Assembly (NCBI GenBank): GCA_963764665.1
Contig: CAVXTL010000010.1
Span: 1 to 64,000 of the forward strand
Direction of reading: 5' to 3'
DNA length: 64,000 nt
DNA from: JACVRW01 sp963764665
GTDB taxonomy: Bacteria > Actinomycetota > Thermoleophilia > Solirubrobacterales > Thermoleophilaceae
The position numbers and the translations under genes were made by a program. The notes under the pieces were generated by a model. The model ran no database searches. It saw only the letters and a program-made list of their open reading frames with translations, and was not told where the DNA came from. Of the stretch, positions 50,691 to 58,557 are shown piece after piece (the stretch's first letter is position 1; the number at the start of each line of letters is the position of its first letter).

Positions 50691-51062
50691 TCAGGCCTGC
50701 TTGACAGCCTCGAGGGCTTCGGAACGTTCTGCGAACTGGTCCATTCGGACGATCTTGCCGTCGCGAAGCGTGAAGACGTCGTAGAAGCGGGCGTCCACCT
50801 GGATCCCGCTCCCTCGACCGCGCGCCCGCAACCGGACCGTCACGAGTACCCGCCCACTGGTGTCCTCGAACGCTTCTGGCGTCAGCTCGTAGTCGTGCCA
50901 TTCGGCTTTCCAATACGCCAGGCTCGCCCGCACCGCATCGTGCCCTTGCGTGGGCAGTTCCTCGATCGGGTTCCAGACGATGCCGGGATCGGCGTACGTG
51001 AGCGCCTCATCGACGTCGGCCCTGAGGAAGGTGCGCACGATCTCCACGTTCTCGCGAGACAT
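50691..51062 (-). CDS. NTF2-like (SnoaL-type) protein
   Basis: A 123-residue single NTF2-like domain: MSRENVEIVRTFLRADVDEA, DPGIVWNPIEELP, ARFYDVFTLRDGKIVRMDQF. It is clearly related to the two halves of the neighbouring fused protein and starts only 6 bp after it, so a local duplication is likely. Such domains bind or isomerise small molecules, but no substrate is known. It is probably co-transcribed with the fused protein upstream and perhaps with the epoxide hydrolase gene downstream. Confidence 0.8.
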   Translation of the reverse strand: MSRENVEIVRTFLRADVDEALTYADPGIVWNPIEELPTQGHDAVRASLAYWKAEWHDYELTPEAFEDTSGRVLVTVRLRARGRGSGIQVDARFYDVFTLRDGKIVRMDQFAERSEALEAVKQA

Positions 51063-51068
51063 CGCCGA

Positions 51069-51881
51069 CTACTCCGACAGTCCCAAGGCTTCGAGCGCAC
51101 GATCTCGGTCCCAGTAGGCCACGAGCTTCGTCACCTTCCCGTCGCGGATGTGGAAGACGTTTGCGCCCCGAGTACGAAGCTCGCCGAGATCGAAGCCGCT
51201 GGTCTTGCCCCGGCCGGTGTTGGTGGTCAACACCAACACACGCTCTCCGTCGATCGGGATGTATCCCTCCACGTCCATCTCGAGGCGGTCGAAGGCTCTC
51301 AAGGCCTCCCGCCAGGCGTCGCCCATGGCCTGGATGCCCGTCCAGGTGCCGGGCGTGGGACCGTCGGCAAATCCGAACTCGATTTGCGGATCGGCCCATT
51401 CGGCGGACCCGAAGTCGCCGCGCTGCCACGGAGCGCACACCGTCCGGATCAACCCCACGTTGTCCTGCGACGTCGCCTTCTTCGATAGGCCCATCGCTTC
51501 GCGAGCCTCGTCCTCGCTCTCGTACATGCCGCCCCGCACCACCTTGCCGTCGGCGACCATCCAGACGTGCACGAGCCTCGCTTCGAGGGCCACCCCGCTT
51601 GACTGCCCGCGAGCCACGATTCGCACCGGCACGAGCACGGCGTCGCCCGCATCGATGAACGCCTCGGGCTCGACGCGGTAATCCTCGAATGCCGCCTGCG
51701 TTTCCTCGATGGCCCGGATGAACCCCTCGGGCCCGCGACGGACGTCAGGGGCGCCGACGAGGCCACCCGCGAACGCAATCTCGGCATCTGCGGCAAACAG
51801 GGCGCCCACGCCGGCCAGGTCGCCCGCCGCGAACATCGCGTACGCACGACGGGCGATCTCCAGGTTCTCCTGCGACATCAC
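51069..51881 (-). CDS. Tandem NTF2-like fusion protein
   Basis: A 270-residue protein made of two NTF2-like domains. Domain 1 begins MSQENLEIARRAYAMFAAGD and domain 2 begins TSQDNVGLIRTVCAPWQRGD; the joint (EAMGLSKKATSQDN) looks like the end of one gene read through into the start of the next, since the second domain ends EALGLSE and stops. With the single-domain gene after it, three copies lie in 1.2 kb. GTG 51881 or ATG 51878 are possible starts; a GATACT box ends 6 nt before the first. Confidence 0.8.
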   Translation of the reverse strand: MMSQENLEIARRAYAMFAAGDLAGVGALFAADAEIAFAGGLVGAPDVRRGPEGFIRAIEETQAAFEDYRVEPEAFIDAGDAVLVPVRIVARGQSSGVALEARLVHVWMVADGKVVRGGMYESEDEAREAMGLSKKATSQDNVGLIRTVCAPWQRGDFGSAEWADPQIEFGFADGPTPGTWTGIQAMGDAWREALRAFDRLEMDVEGYIPIDGERVLVLTTNTGRGKTSGFDLGELRTRGANVFHIRDGKVTKLVAYWDRDRALEALGLSE

Positions 51882-51887
51882 CCGTCG

Positions 51888-51893
51888 AGTATC
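51888..51893 (-). promoter_or_regulatory. -10 box of tandem NTF2-like gene
   Basis: GATACT on the minus strand ends 6 nt before GTG 51881 and 9 nt before ATG 51878. Confidence 0.5.
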
Positions 51894-51915
51894 CCCCGCC
51901 GCACACCCCGGCCGC

Positions 51916-51921
51916 TAGGGT
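51916..51921 (+). promoter_or_regulatory. -10 box of second cupin gene, leaderless geometry
   Basis: TAGGGT ends 6 nt before GTG 51928. The first cupin gene (21356) uses the same hexamer. Confidence 0.5.
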
Positions 51922-51927
51922 GCGGAC

Positions 51928-52329
51928 GTGCCGTACACGCTCAGGAACCTCCGGGCGGACCTCGAGGACGTCGGATCCAACTTCGCCGGCGCGTCGGACC
52001 TGGAGTTCCGCCTCGCGACCAAGGCGCTCGACCTCGAGCGGTCCGGCCTGAGCTATCAGCGCGTGCCGCCCGGCTATCGCTTTCCATACGGCCATACGCA
52101 CAAGGAGCAGGAGGAGCTGTACGTGGTTGTGCGGGGGAGCGGACGGATGAAGCTCGACGACGAGATCGTCGAGCTCAGGGAGTGGGACGTGGTGCGCGTC
52201 CCGCCGGGCACGTGGCGAGGCTACGAGGCCGGGCCGGACGGCTTGGAGATTCTCGTCTTCGGGGCGCCCAACCTCGGTACGGATCCGCGCGGAGATGTGG
52301 ACGGCCGGCGCGACTGGTGGGCTGACTAA
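51928..52329 (+). CDS. Small cupin-domain protein, paralog
   Basis: A 133-residue single cupin with motif 1 PPGYRFPYGHTHKEQEELYV (His, His, Glu ligands) and a motif 2 region VRVPPGTWRGYEAGPDGLE in which the usual His is replaced by Arg, as in the first cupin. N-terminus PYTLRNLRADLEDVGSNF resembles the paralog's. Substrate unknown. Its promoter faces that of the minus-strand NTF2-like gene; the two starts are 46 bp apart. Confidence 0.8.
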   Translation: MPYTLRNLRADLEDVGSNFAGASDLEFRLATKALDLERSGLSYQRVPPGYRFPYGHTHKEQEELYVVVRGSGRMKLDDEIVELREWDVVRVPPGTWRGYEAGPDGLEILVFGAPNLGTDPRGDVDGRRDWWAD

Positions 52330-52343
52330 CGCTCGGTCGAGGC

Positions 52344-53273
52344 GTGCTACGCCGTGCCGTGTTCGCCCCCGTCGCGGCCATGGTGTGCATCGCCCTCGTC
52401 CCCGCGGCCGCTGCGGCCCGGGCGCCGCTCAAGGCCGTCAGCGCGACGAAGCCGCCGGCGCAGGTCACGGTCGGCGACCGGGTGACGATCAGGGTCAAAA
52501 TCCGTAATCAGAGCCGTCGTAAGGACTACGTCCACGGGGAGCTCCATCTCCAACCGGCGTCCCCGCTGCCGTTTTCGCAGAAAGCGAACCCGGCCTACGG
52601 GACCCGCTCGGCCGCCGCCGGCCACGGCCCGCGCAGCCTGCTGAAGCCGGGCCAGTCCGGGAAGGCGAAGCTGGTCTGGAAGGTGCCAAGGGTGCATCGC
52701 GGCTTCGACGGCAAGCTGGTGGCCTGCGCCACCGGGCGCTACCCGGCCAAAGCCGGCCAGTGCCGTGCGATCGGGAGGATCCGCGTGCGTGGCTCGCTGC
52801 TCTCGCTGCGAGCTGGAGTGAGCGCCACGACATCCCTCCCCGGCATCGGGGCGTCGATCGGGCTGGCGGCGCAGGAGCTTGCGAGCGACGGGCGCGGTGT
52901 CTGGTGGGCCGGCCCCGAGCGCTGGACGGCGCAGGCGACGCTCGAGCCGGCGGCGCCGGGCGACTGCCCCCAGACGATTCTCGACACGCGCGTGATCGAC
53001 GAGCCGCGTGGGACAGGGTTGACCGTGAGGATCTGGGACTACCGTCGCGCGCTCACGATCTCCAACGTGAGGGCCGAGCTCGAGGTTCCGACCGTACGGG
53101 TCGGGACCCAGACCGGCGGCGACTGCGCGTCCGAGGGCGACGAGCCGATCCCGACCGACTTCGTACACGACAAGTGGTTCCCGCTTCGGCCCAACGCGAG
53201 CGGGGTGGCACGGTTCAGCTCGCTGGAGGAAGGCGAGCCGCAGCTACGCGGGACGCTGACCGTCCAGCCTTAG
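52344..53273 (+). CDS. Exported protein of unknown function
   Basis: A 309-residue protein with a signal peptide (VFAPVAAMVCIALVPAAAAARA) and no membrane segment after it. It contains a beta-rich N-terminal part similar to extracellular adhesion-like repeats (VTVGDRVTIRVKIRNQSRRKDY), several Cys that could form disulfides (LVACATG, GQCRA, GDCPQ, GDCAS) and a polar C-terminus. No family is recognised. The start GTG 52344 comes 14 bp after the cupin gene. The stop interlocks with that of the convergent channel gene (TTAG at 53270-53273). Confidence 0.65.
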   Translation: MLRRAVFAPVAAMVCIALVPAAAAARAPLKAVSATKPPAQVTVGDRVTIRVKIRNQSRRKDYVHGELHLQPASPLPFSQKANPAYGTRSAAAGHGPRSLLKPGQSGKAKLVWKVPRVHRGFDGKLVACATGRYPAKAGQCRAIGRIRVRGSLLSLRAGVSATTSLPGIGASIGLAAQELASDGRGVWWAGPERWTAQATLEPAAPGDCPQTILDTRVIDEPRGTGLTVRIWDYRRALTISNVRAELEVPTVRVGTQTGGDCASEGDEPIPTDFVHDKWFPLRPNASGVARFSSLEEGEPQLRGTLTVQP

Positions 53274-53689
53274 GTCAGTGCATCTTCCTCGGGGGCGTCA
53301 CCGGGTTCCTCCTCGGGCGGTCGGCCGCGGCGCCGGCGATCTCTCAAACGTGTTCTCCCGCCGCCCTCGGCCTTCAGACTGAGGTACTCCTCAGCCACCG
53401 ATGTCAGCAGAGCGACGAGCACGCCGAATCCCGTGAGGATGTAGACGATCGTGAAGATCTGGGTTCCGGGAGTCGTGGGGGAGAGGTCCCCGAAGCCGAC
53501 GGTCGTCAGCGTCACGACGCAGAAGTAGAGGGCTTCGATGATCGTCCAGTCCTCGAAGCGCCAGTAGAAGAGCGTCCCCGTGAGGACCAAGGCGCCCGCC
53601 ACGACGGGGAGCGCCTTGGTCTCGGGGTCACGCCAAACCGCCGCGAGGGCCCGTCCGAGTTCCCGGGCCGCTAGGACGAGCGGGACCAT
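53270..53689 (-). CDS. Two-TM potassium channel-like protein
   Basis: A 139-residue protein with two membrane segments (about 28-42 and 75-98) flanking a pore helix and the selectivity filter TVGFGD (63-68), the signature of K+ channels. The C-terminus is charged and probably cytoplasmic (RDRRRRGRPPEEEPGD). No regulatory RCK domain is attached. The gene lies 9 bp after the DUF1269-type gene on the same strand, so the two may form an operon. Confidence 0.85.
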   Translation of the reverse strand: MVPLVLAARELGRALAAVWRDPETKALPVVAGALVLTGTLFYWRFEDWTIIEALYFCVVTLTTVGFGDLSPTTPGTQIFTIVYILTGFGVLVALLTSVAEEYLSLKAEGGGRTRLRDRRRRGRPPEEEPGDAPEEDALT

Positions 53690-53698
53690 CTGTCTCTC

Positions 53699-54208
53699 CT
53701 AGCCGGCGTCCTGTCGTGCCGCGGTGTCGATTTGCCGCTCGAGCTCGTCGGCGTCCGCGTCGAGCTGCTTCTCGATCAGCTTGTCGGCGCGTGCCAGCGC
53801 CTTCTCGAGTTGCTCCTCGAGCTTCGACTCGCCGAAGACGATGACGGCGGCGGTGCCCGCGTCGAGCTCGTCGCCGAGCTCCTTGAGATCGCCGCGCGAG
53901 ATCCCCCCCGAGATGTGTCCGACCAGTCCACCGGCGCCGGCGCCCACGATCGCGCTGCCGATGAGGGCGGGCGGGAAGATGAGCCCCACGAGAGCGCCGA
54001 CCCCGGCCCCGGTCCAGGCGCCGTGCTGGGTCGGCTTCTCGGTCTTCGTGACCCGGACCTTGCCGTCGTCCTCCTTGCGGATCACTGCGGAGTCGAACGT
54101 CCCGATGGCTCCCGCGGCGTGGAGGTCGAACACGGCGTCGTAGTCCGCTTCGGCGTCGGCGATCTCGTCGTAGATGGCGGCATAGAGAAATATGGGCTTG
54201 TCTGCCAT
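53699..54208 (-). CDS. DUF1269-type glycine-zipper membrane protein
   Basis: A 169-residue protein starting MADKPIFLYAAIYDEIADAE. The middle holds hydrophobic glycine-rich segments (GAGVGALVGLIFPPALIGSA, GAGAGGLVGHI) and the end is helical and charged (ARADKLIEKQLDADADELE). It belongs to the DUF1269 family of unknown function, often stress-linked. The ATG has an AAAGGA Shine-Dalgarno. The K+ channel gene follows it closely, suggesting a joint envelope or osmotic role. The 209 bp to the divergent hydrolase hold no other gene. Confidence 0.8.
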   Translation of the reverse strand: MADKPIFLYAAIYDEIADAEADYDAVFDLHAAGAIGTFDSAVIRKEDDGKVRVTKTEKPTQHGAWTGAGVGALVGLIFPPALIGSAIVGAGAGGLVGHISGGISRGDLKELGDELDAGTAAVIVFGESKLEEQLEKALARADKLIEKQLDADADELERQIDTAARQDAG

Positions 54209-54417
54209 TTCGATTCCTTTCGTGTGGACGGCGACCGCTACTTGGCGTGCCCGAACTCTCCAGACTCCGGCGGGCGGTCGCATCATCCTCTCGGGGTGAT
54301 TTCCCCTCCCGTGAAGAAGACCGGCCACTCCTGCTGCTCGAGGACGTCTCATCGGCATCAGGTGGACGGTCTGCCGAGCAACGTGACTGCACTGAACGTG
54401 AGATAGTCGCCTCTCCC

Positions 54418-55962
54418 ATGGGCTCGCCCTTCCACGGGAGGCTGGTCGCAACGGCGCTCGCGGCCGTGCTTGTGTCGATGGGCGCGGGCACCGACGCCAG
54501 CGCGCGCCAGCCGGCTCGCTCGGCGGCTCTCGAGTGGCGTGACTGCGGCGAGGGCTTCCAGTGCGCCACGGCCCGTGTGCCGCGTGACTACCGTCGCCCA
54601 ACGGGGGCGAAGATCTCGCTCGACGTGGTGCGCCTGCCGGCGATGGACCCGACCAAGCGGATCGGCTCGCTTTTCATGAACCCTGGGGGGCCGGGTGCCT
54701 CGGGGGTCGAGCTCGTGAGGAACAACGGGCCCGGGGTGTTCGCTCCGCTCAACCGACGCTTCGACCTCGTCGGCTGGGACCCGCGCGGGGTGGGCACCAT
54801 CGACTGCAAGGTGGACCAAGAGAAGCGCGGGCTGTATGCCCAGCCTCTGCCGCTGCCAACCCGCCAGTCGGTGCGGCGGCTCGTCCGTGGCGCGAGGAGC
54901 TACGTGCGGCGCTGCGTGCGCCGGGCGCCACGGAGGCTCCTTCCGCATCTGCACACCGCGAACGTGGCACGTGACCTCGATCGTCTGCGGGCGGCCTTGG
55001 GCGACGACTCGCTCAGCTACCTCGGCTACTCCTACGGGACCCACATCGGAGCGACCTACGCCACGCTGTTCCCCCGGCGCGTGCGGGCGCTCGTGCTCGA
55101 CGGAGCGGTGGACGTGGAGGGCTACATCCGCGACCCGATCGGGGACATTCGGCTCCAGACGGCCGGATACGAGGATGCGTTCGATCGCTTCGTGGCCGCC
55201 TGCCGGATACGGCCCGACCACTGCGGTCTGGGTACCTCGCCCCGAGCCGGCTGGCAGGCTCTCGTGAAGCGGCTGGACCGGCGCAGCATCCCCGTGCCCG
55301 GGGCCGCTTCACGGCCGCGGGTCGACGGGGACGACCTGCGCGTGGCCACCTTCGGGACCTTGAACCAGAAGAGCACCTGGCCTGTGCTCAGCAACGCGCT
55401 GATCCAGGCCCAGCGCGGCGACGGGACGCTGATCCGGATCGTCGACGACGTCTTCTACGAGTACGGCGACACGAGTGTCTACGACCGGTTCACCGCGATC
55501 ACCGCCGTCGACCTGCGTTGGCCGGACCGGCTCGGGCCATACCTGCGCGACGGCCGGAGCGCCTTCCGGCGTTTCCCGCACTTCTGGTGGAACGCGGGCC
55601 ACAGCCTCGTCTCGATGGCGCTCTGGCCCGCCGAGCCCCAGAACATCTACCGCGGCCCCGTGAGCAACTCGAAGCGCGCGACTACGGCGCTCGTGGTCGG
55701 CACCACGCACGACCCCGCCACGCCATACCTCGCCGCGAGGCGGCTGACCTCTCAGCTCGGCAACGCGCGGCTGCTGACCATGCGCGGCGACGGCCACACG
55801 GCCTCGTTCAACGCGAACTCGGCCTGCATCGACGGCGCCGTGCAGGCCTACCTGGAGGCGCTCACCGTTCCCGCGAGGGGAGCGACCTGCAACCAGGAGG
55901 TCCCGTTCGCTGCCAACCGAGCGCGGAGCCACCGCACGCCCGACTTCAGCGGCAGGCCGTAG
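54418..55962 (+). CDS. Secreted alpha/beta hydrolase with TAP-like C-terminus
   Basis: A 514-residue exported hydrolase of the tripeptidyl-aminopeptidase-like family. After a signal peptide (VATALAAVLVSMGAG) come the oxyanion region SLFMNPGGPGASG, the DLVGWDPRGVG motif, the nucleophile Ser in LGYSYGTHIG, the acid Asp in GTTHDPATP and the base His in RGDGHTASF. Such proteins remove N-terminal peptides outside the cell, or act on other amides and esters. ATG 54418 sets the signal peptide; the frame is open upstream. The gene is monocistronic; only the tRNA fragment region follows. Confidence 0.87.
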   Translation: MGSPFHGRLVATALAAVLVSMGAGTDASARQPARSAALEWRDCGEGFQCATARVPRDYRRPTGAKISLDVVRLPAMDPTKRIGSLFMNPGGPGASGVELVRNNGPGVFAPLNRRFDLVGWDPRGVGTIDCKVDQEKRGLYAQPLPLPTRQSVRRLVRGARSYVRRCVRRAPRRLLPHLHTANVARDLDRLRAALGDDSLSYLGYSYGTHIGATYATLFPRRVRALVLDGAVDVEGYIRDPIGDIRLQTAGYEDAFDRFVAACRIRPDHCGLGTSPRAGWQALVKRLDRRSIPVPGAASRPRVDGDDLRVATFGTLNQKSTWPVLSNALIQAQRGDGTLIRIVDDVFYEYGDTSVYDRFTAITAVDLRWPDRLGPYLRDGRSAFRRFPHFWWNAGHSLVSMALWPAEPQNIYRGPVSNSKRATTALVVGTTHDPATPYLAARRLTSQLGNARLLTMRGDGHTASFNANSACIDGAVQAYLEALTVPARGATCNQEVPFAANRARSHRTPDFSGRP

Positions 55963-56052
55963 TGCCGCTCTCGGTGAAGGTCCCGCCGGCCACCGCGATC
56001 CCAAGATGACGCTCGCCACCTAGGCCCAGGTCCTAGGGGATCGAAGAAGCAG

Positions 56053-56072
56053 AAAACCCCGCCGGAGCGGGG
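56053..56072 (-). terminator. Intrinsic terminator after tRNA-Gly fragment
   Basis: On the minus strand CCCCGC-TCCG-GCGGGG is followed by TTTT. It lies 12 bp after the tRNA 3' end and looks like the native terminator of the tRNA gene. Confidence 0.8.
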
Positions 56073-56083
56073 CTTTCAGGCGA

Positions 56084-56127
56084 AGCGGCTGATGGGATTC
56101 GAACCCACGACCTTCTGCATGGCAAGC
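56084..56127 (-). pseudogene. 3' fragment of tRNA-Gly(GCC), probable attachment-site half
   Basis: On the minus strand the sequence reads TTGCCAT (anticodon loop, anticodon GCC), then GCAGA, variable loop AGGTC, a perfect T arm GTGGG-TTCGAAT-CCCAT, acceptor CAGCCGC and discriminator T. The 5' acceptor, D arm and the 5' anticodon stem are absent: after the loop the sequence AAGGC does not pair with GCAGA beyond two bases. The break at the anticodon loop is the usual crossover point of tRNA-integrating elements. The fragment keeps its terminator, so it is the native 3' half; an intact copy is expected to the right. Confidence 0.7.
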
Positions 56128-56352
56128 CTTGGGCCAGTGAGTGGATGGGGGTGCGTGATCGCGCTCCATGACCGCATTCCCGCAATACACGCTGGGACGG
56201 CGGGGGAGGGGAGATGGCGATGGATTAGCAGGGCTTTCGCGGGATTTGGGCGGAAGATCCGCATTTCTGCCCATTGACGGTGCCCCGAGGTGCGAGCGTT
56301 CGTGCTGGTTCCGAGGTGTTGTGTGGTCCCTAAGACGTGTGCCCGCCGACGG
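56128..56352. other. Noncoding stretch at the proposed island edge
   Basis: I see no gene, promoter or repeat in this segment between the tRNA fragment and the TSUP gene. Its sequence looks slightly less GC-rich than the left flank. It probably holds the end of the integrated element. Confidence 0.4.
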
Positions 56353-57147
56353 TCAGCTTCCGGGCGGTCCCCCGAGGAAGGCGGCGGAGATCAGCAGGTA
56401 GGCGGCGACCGTAGTAACGAGGATCGCGAACCCACGGCCAAGCAGCCGTTGGGGTATGTGCGTAGCGAGAGCGCCGCCGGCGAACGCACCCGCGGTGCAG
56501 CCGGCGGTCATGGCCACGGTGATGTCGAGCTCGATGGAGCGGCCGGCGAGGAGGTGGACGGCTAGGCCGAGGAGGGAGGTCGCGGTGATGATCGCGAGCG
56601 AGGTGCCGACAGCGGTTCGCATGGTGAAGGCAAGCGCGATTGCCAAGGTGGGGACGATGAGAAAGCCGCCGCCGACGCCGAGGAAGCCGGTGAGGAAGCC
56701 GATCGCAACCCCGGCCACGAGGTCACGCGGAAGCCGCAGGGGCGGGCATGCGCCGCCGCTTTCCCACGTGCCATCGTTGAGTGGCTCGTCCTGGCCCTCG
56801 GCTTTCTTCCACGTCGCAACAGCGGCGGCGAGCATGATCAGGGCGAAGGCCCCGAGCAGGACTTCGTCGCTCAGCGTTTCGCCCAGCAGTGTTCCGGCCA
56901 GCACGCCCGGGAGAGCTGCGGCGGTGAACGAGCCAGCGTGGCGCCAGCAGACGCGGCCCTCGCGGGCGTGGCTGAAGCCGCCGGCCAGCGCGCCGGCGGT
57001 GACCACGACGAGCGAGCTGGTCGTCGCGGCCGGGACGCTCTGGTCGAGCAAGTAGACGAGGACTGGGACGGCGAGGACTGAGCCGCCGCCTCCGAGCGTC
57101 CCCACCGAGGCCCCGATGGCGAGCCCGAAGACGATCGCTAGCAGCAC
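56353..57147 (-). CDS. TSUP (TauE/SafE) family permease
   Basis: A 264-residue membrane protein with seven or eight helices in two similar halves: GLAIGASVGTLGGGGSVLAV and VAIGFLTGFLGVGGGFLIVP, the glycine motifs of the TSUP family. Members move sulfite, sulfonates, thiosulfate or related anions. It is the last gene of the arsR-MMPL-MBL/rhodanese operon and starts 3 bp after the MBL stop, so transport of a sulfur species is the natural inference. A Cys (GACPPLRL) occurs in the central loop. Confidence 0.88.
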   Translation of the reverse strand: MLLAIVFGLAIGASVGTLGGGGSVLAVPVLVYLLDQSVPAATTSSLVVVTAGALAGGFSHAREGRVCWRHAGSFTAAALPGVLAGTLLGETLSDEVLLGAFALIMLAAAVATWKKAEGQDEPLNDGTWESGGACPPLRLPRDLVAGVAIGFLTGFLGVGGGFLIVPTLAIALAFTMRTAVGTSLAIITATSLLGLAVHLLAGRSIELDITVAMTAGCTAGAFAGGALATHIPQRLLGRGFAILVTTVAAYLLISAAFLGGPPGS

Positions 57148-57150
57148 GCG

Positions 57151-58557
57151 CTAGGGCGCCGGTGTTGTGTCGGGCTGTTCGATCGGCCAGCCCTGGCGCT
57201 TCCACTTGGGAACGCCGCCGTCGACCACGTGGATGACCTCGCGGGCGCCGTAGCGCTGCGCGAGGCTCGCGCCGACCGCGGCGCGCTGACCTGAGCCGCA
57301 GACGACGCCTACCGGCTGGTCGGGATCGATCCCGTCAGGAAGCTTGCGGATGTCGTGATACGGCTCGTGGACCGACCCGGGGATGTGGCCGGCGGCCCAC
57401 TCGGATTGCTCGCGCACGTCCAGTACCTGGATTGCGCCGGGGTCGGCCGCCCAGCGCTCGTGAAACTCGTGAAGTGGGAGCCGTTCGGTGCGCTGGACCT
57501 CGCGCTTCTCCTCTCGCCATGCCGTCATGCCGCCACTGAGGTAGCCGGCGATGCGGGTGATGCCGACGGCCGCGGCGAGCTCGGCTGCGCGGCGCCCGTC
57601 CTCGTCGTCGCGGCCGATCAGGACTACGTCCTGGTCCATGTCGGCCAGCCATGCGAGCTTGCTGCCGAAGCCGGCGCGGAGCATCGTGTTCGTCACCGAC
57701 CCAGGGATGTGCCCGTCGTCGAACTGCAGGTCGGTGCGGGTGTCGATCAGCAGGGCACCCCCCTCGCGGTGCTGGTCAACCTGGCGCGGCGCGAGCGGGT
57801 GCGCCTCCACGCCGTCGCGCCGGAGCGGGCCACGGTTGAGCGCCACGATCCGCTCGAAGTTCGGCGGTTGGGGGCCGAGGCCGCCGATTACCTTGTCGAC
57901 GAACTCGTCTTCGTCGTCGATGCGCAGGGAAGCGTTGTGCGCCTGCTCGAACCCGATCGTGGAAGACACCTTGAGGTCCATGCCCGGGCCTCCGCACATC
58001 GAGCCGCCGAGGTGGCCAGGCCAAACCTCGACCTGGGCGGGCAGCGACAGCAGCCGCTCGTGCAACGAGCGGTGGATCGCGCGCGCGCCGTCCACCTTGT
58101 CGATCGCGAGATCAGGCCGCGCGATGTCGCCGACGAACAGCGAGTCGCCTGTCAGGACCGCCCAGGGCGCGTCGTCGCCGCGCTTGCTGTCGACGAGCAC
58201 CAGTGCCGTGTGCTCGGGGCGGTGGCCCGGGGTGTGAAGCGCGCGCACCTTGAGCGCGCCGAGCTCGAGTTCCCAGCCGTCGTCGAACGGCTCGTGCTCG
58301 TAAGCCGGCTCGGCGTCACGGTGGATGTGAATCGTCGCGCCGGTGGCGGCCGCGAGACGACCATGGCCCGAGACGTGATCGGCGTGGTTGTGGGTCTCGA
58401 TGATGTGCTCGATCGACACTCCGAAGTAGCGCGCCAGCGTCAGGTATCTATCGATGTCAAACCGCGGGTCCACGACCGCCGCCACACCGGCCCCCTCATC
58501 GCCGATCAGGTACGACGCGCACCCAAGATCGTCATGTGTCACCTGGCGGAAAATCAT
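57151..58557 (-). CDS. Persulfide dioxygenase-like MBL fold with two rhodanese domains
   Basis: A 468-residue protein. The MBL domain (1-240) has the metal motif HNHADH (56-61), LHTPGHRPEHTAL and GDSLFVGDIARPDL, like ETHE1/CstB persulfide dioxygenases. Two rhodanese domains follow: the first (about 270-360) lacks a Cys (it has VVLIGRDDEDG), the second has the active CGSGQRA (Cys420). The family oxidises persulfides to sulfite. It overlaps the MMPL stop by four bases (ATGA), and TSUP follows, which fits a persulfide detoxification unit with export of its product. Confidence 0.9.
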   Translation of the reverse strand: MIFRQVTHDDLGCASYLIGDEGAGVAAVVDPRFDIDRYLTLARYFGVSIEHIIETHNHADHVSGHGRLAAATGATIHIHRDAEPAYEHEPFDDGWELELGALKVRALHTPGHRPEHTALVLVDSKRGDDAPWAVLTGDSLFVGDIARPDLAIDKVDGARAIHRSLHERLLSLPAQVEVWPGHLGGSMCGGPGMDLKVSSTIGFEQAHNASLRIDDEDEFVDKVIGGLGPQPPNFERIVALNRGPLRRDGVEAHPLAPRQVDQHREGGALLIDTRTDLQFDDGHIPGSVTNTMLRAGFGSKLAWLADMDQDVVLIGRDDEDGRRAAELAAAVGITRIAGYLSGGMTAWREEKREVQRTERLPLHEFHERWAADPGAIQVLDVREQSEWAAGHIPGSVHEPYHDIRKLPDGIDPDQPVGVVCGSGQRAAVGASLAQRYGAREVIHVVDGGVPKWKRQGWPIEQPDTTPAP

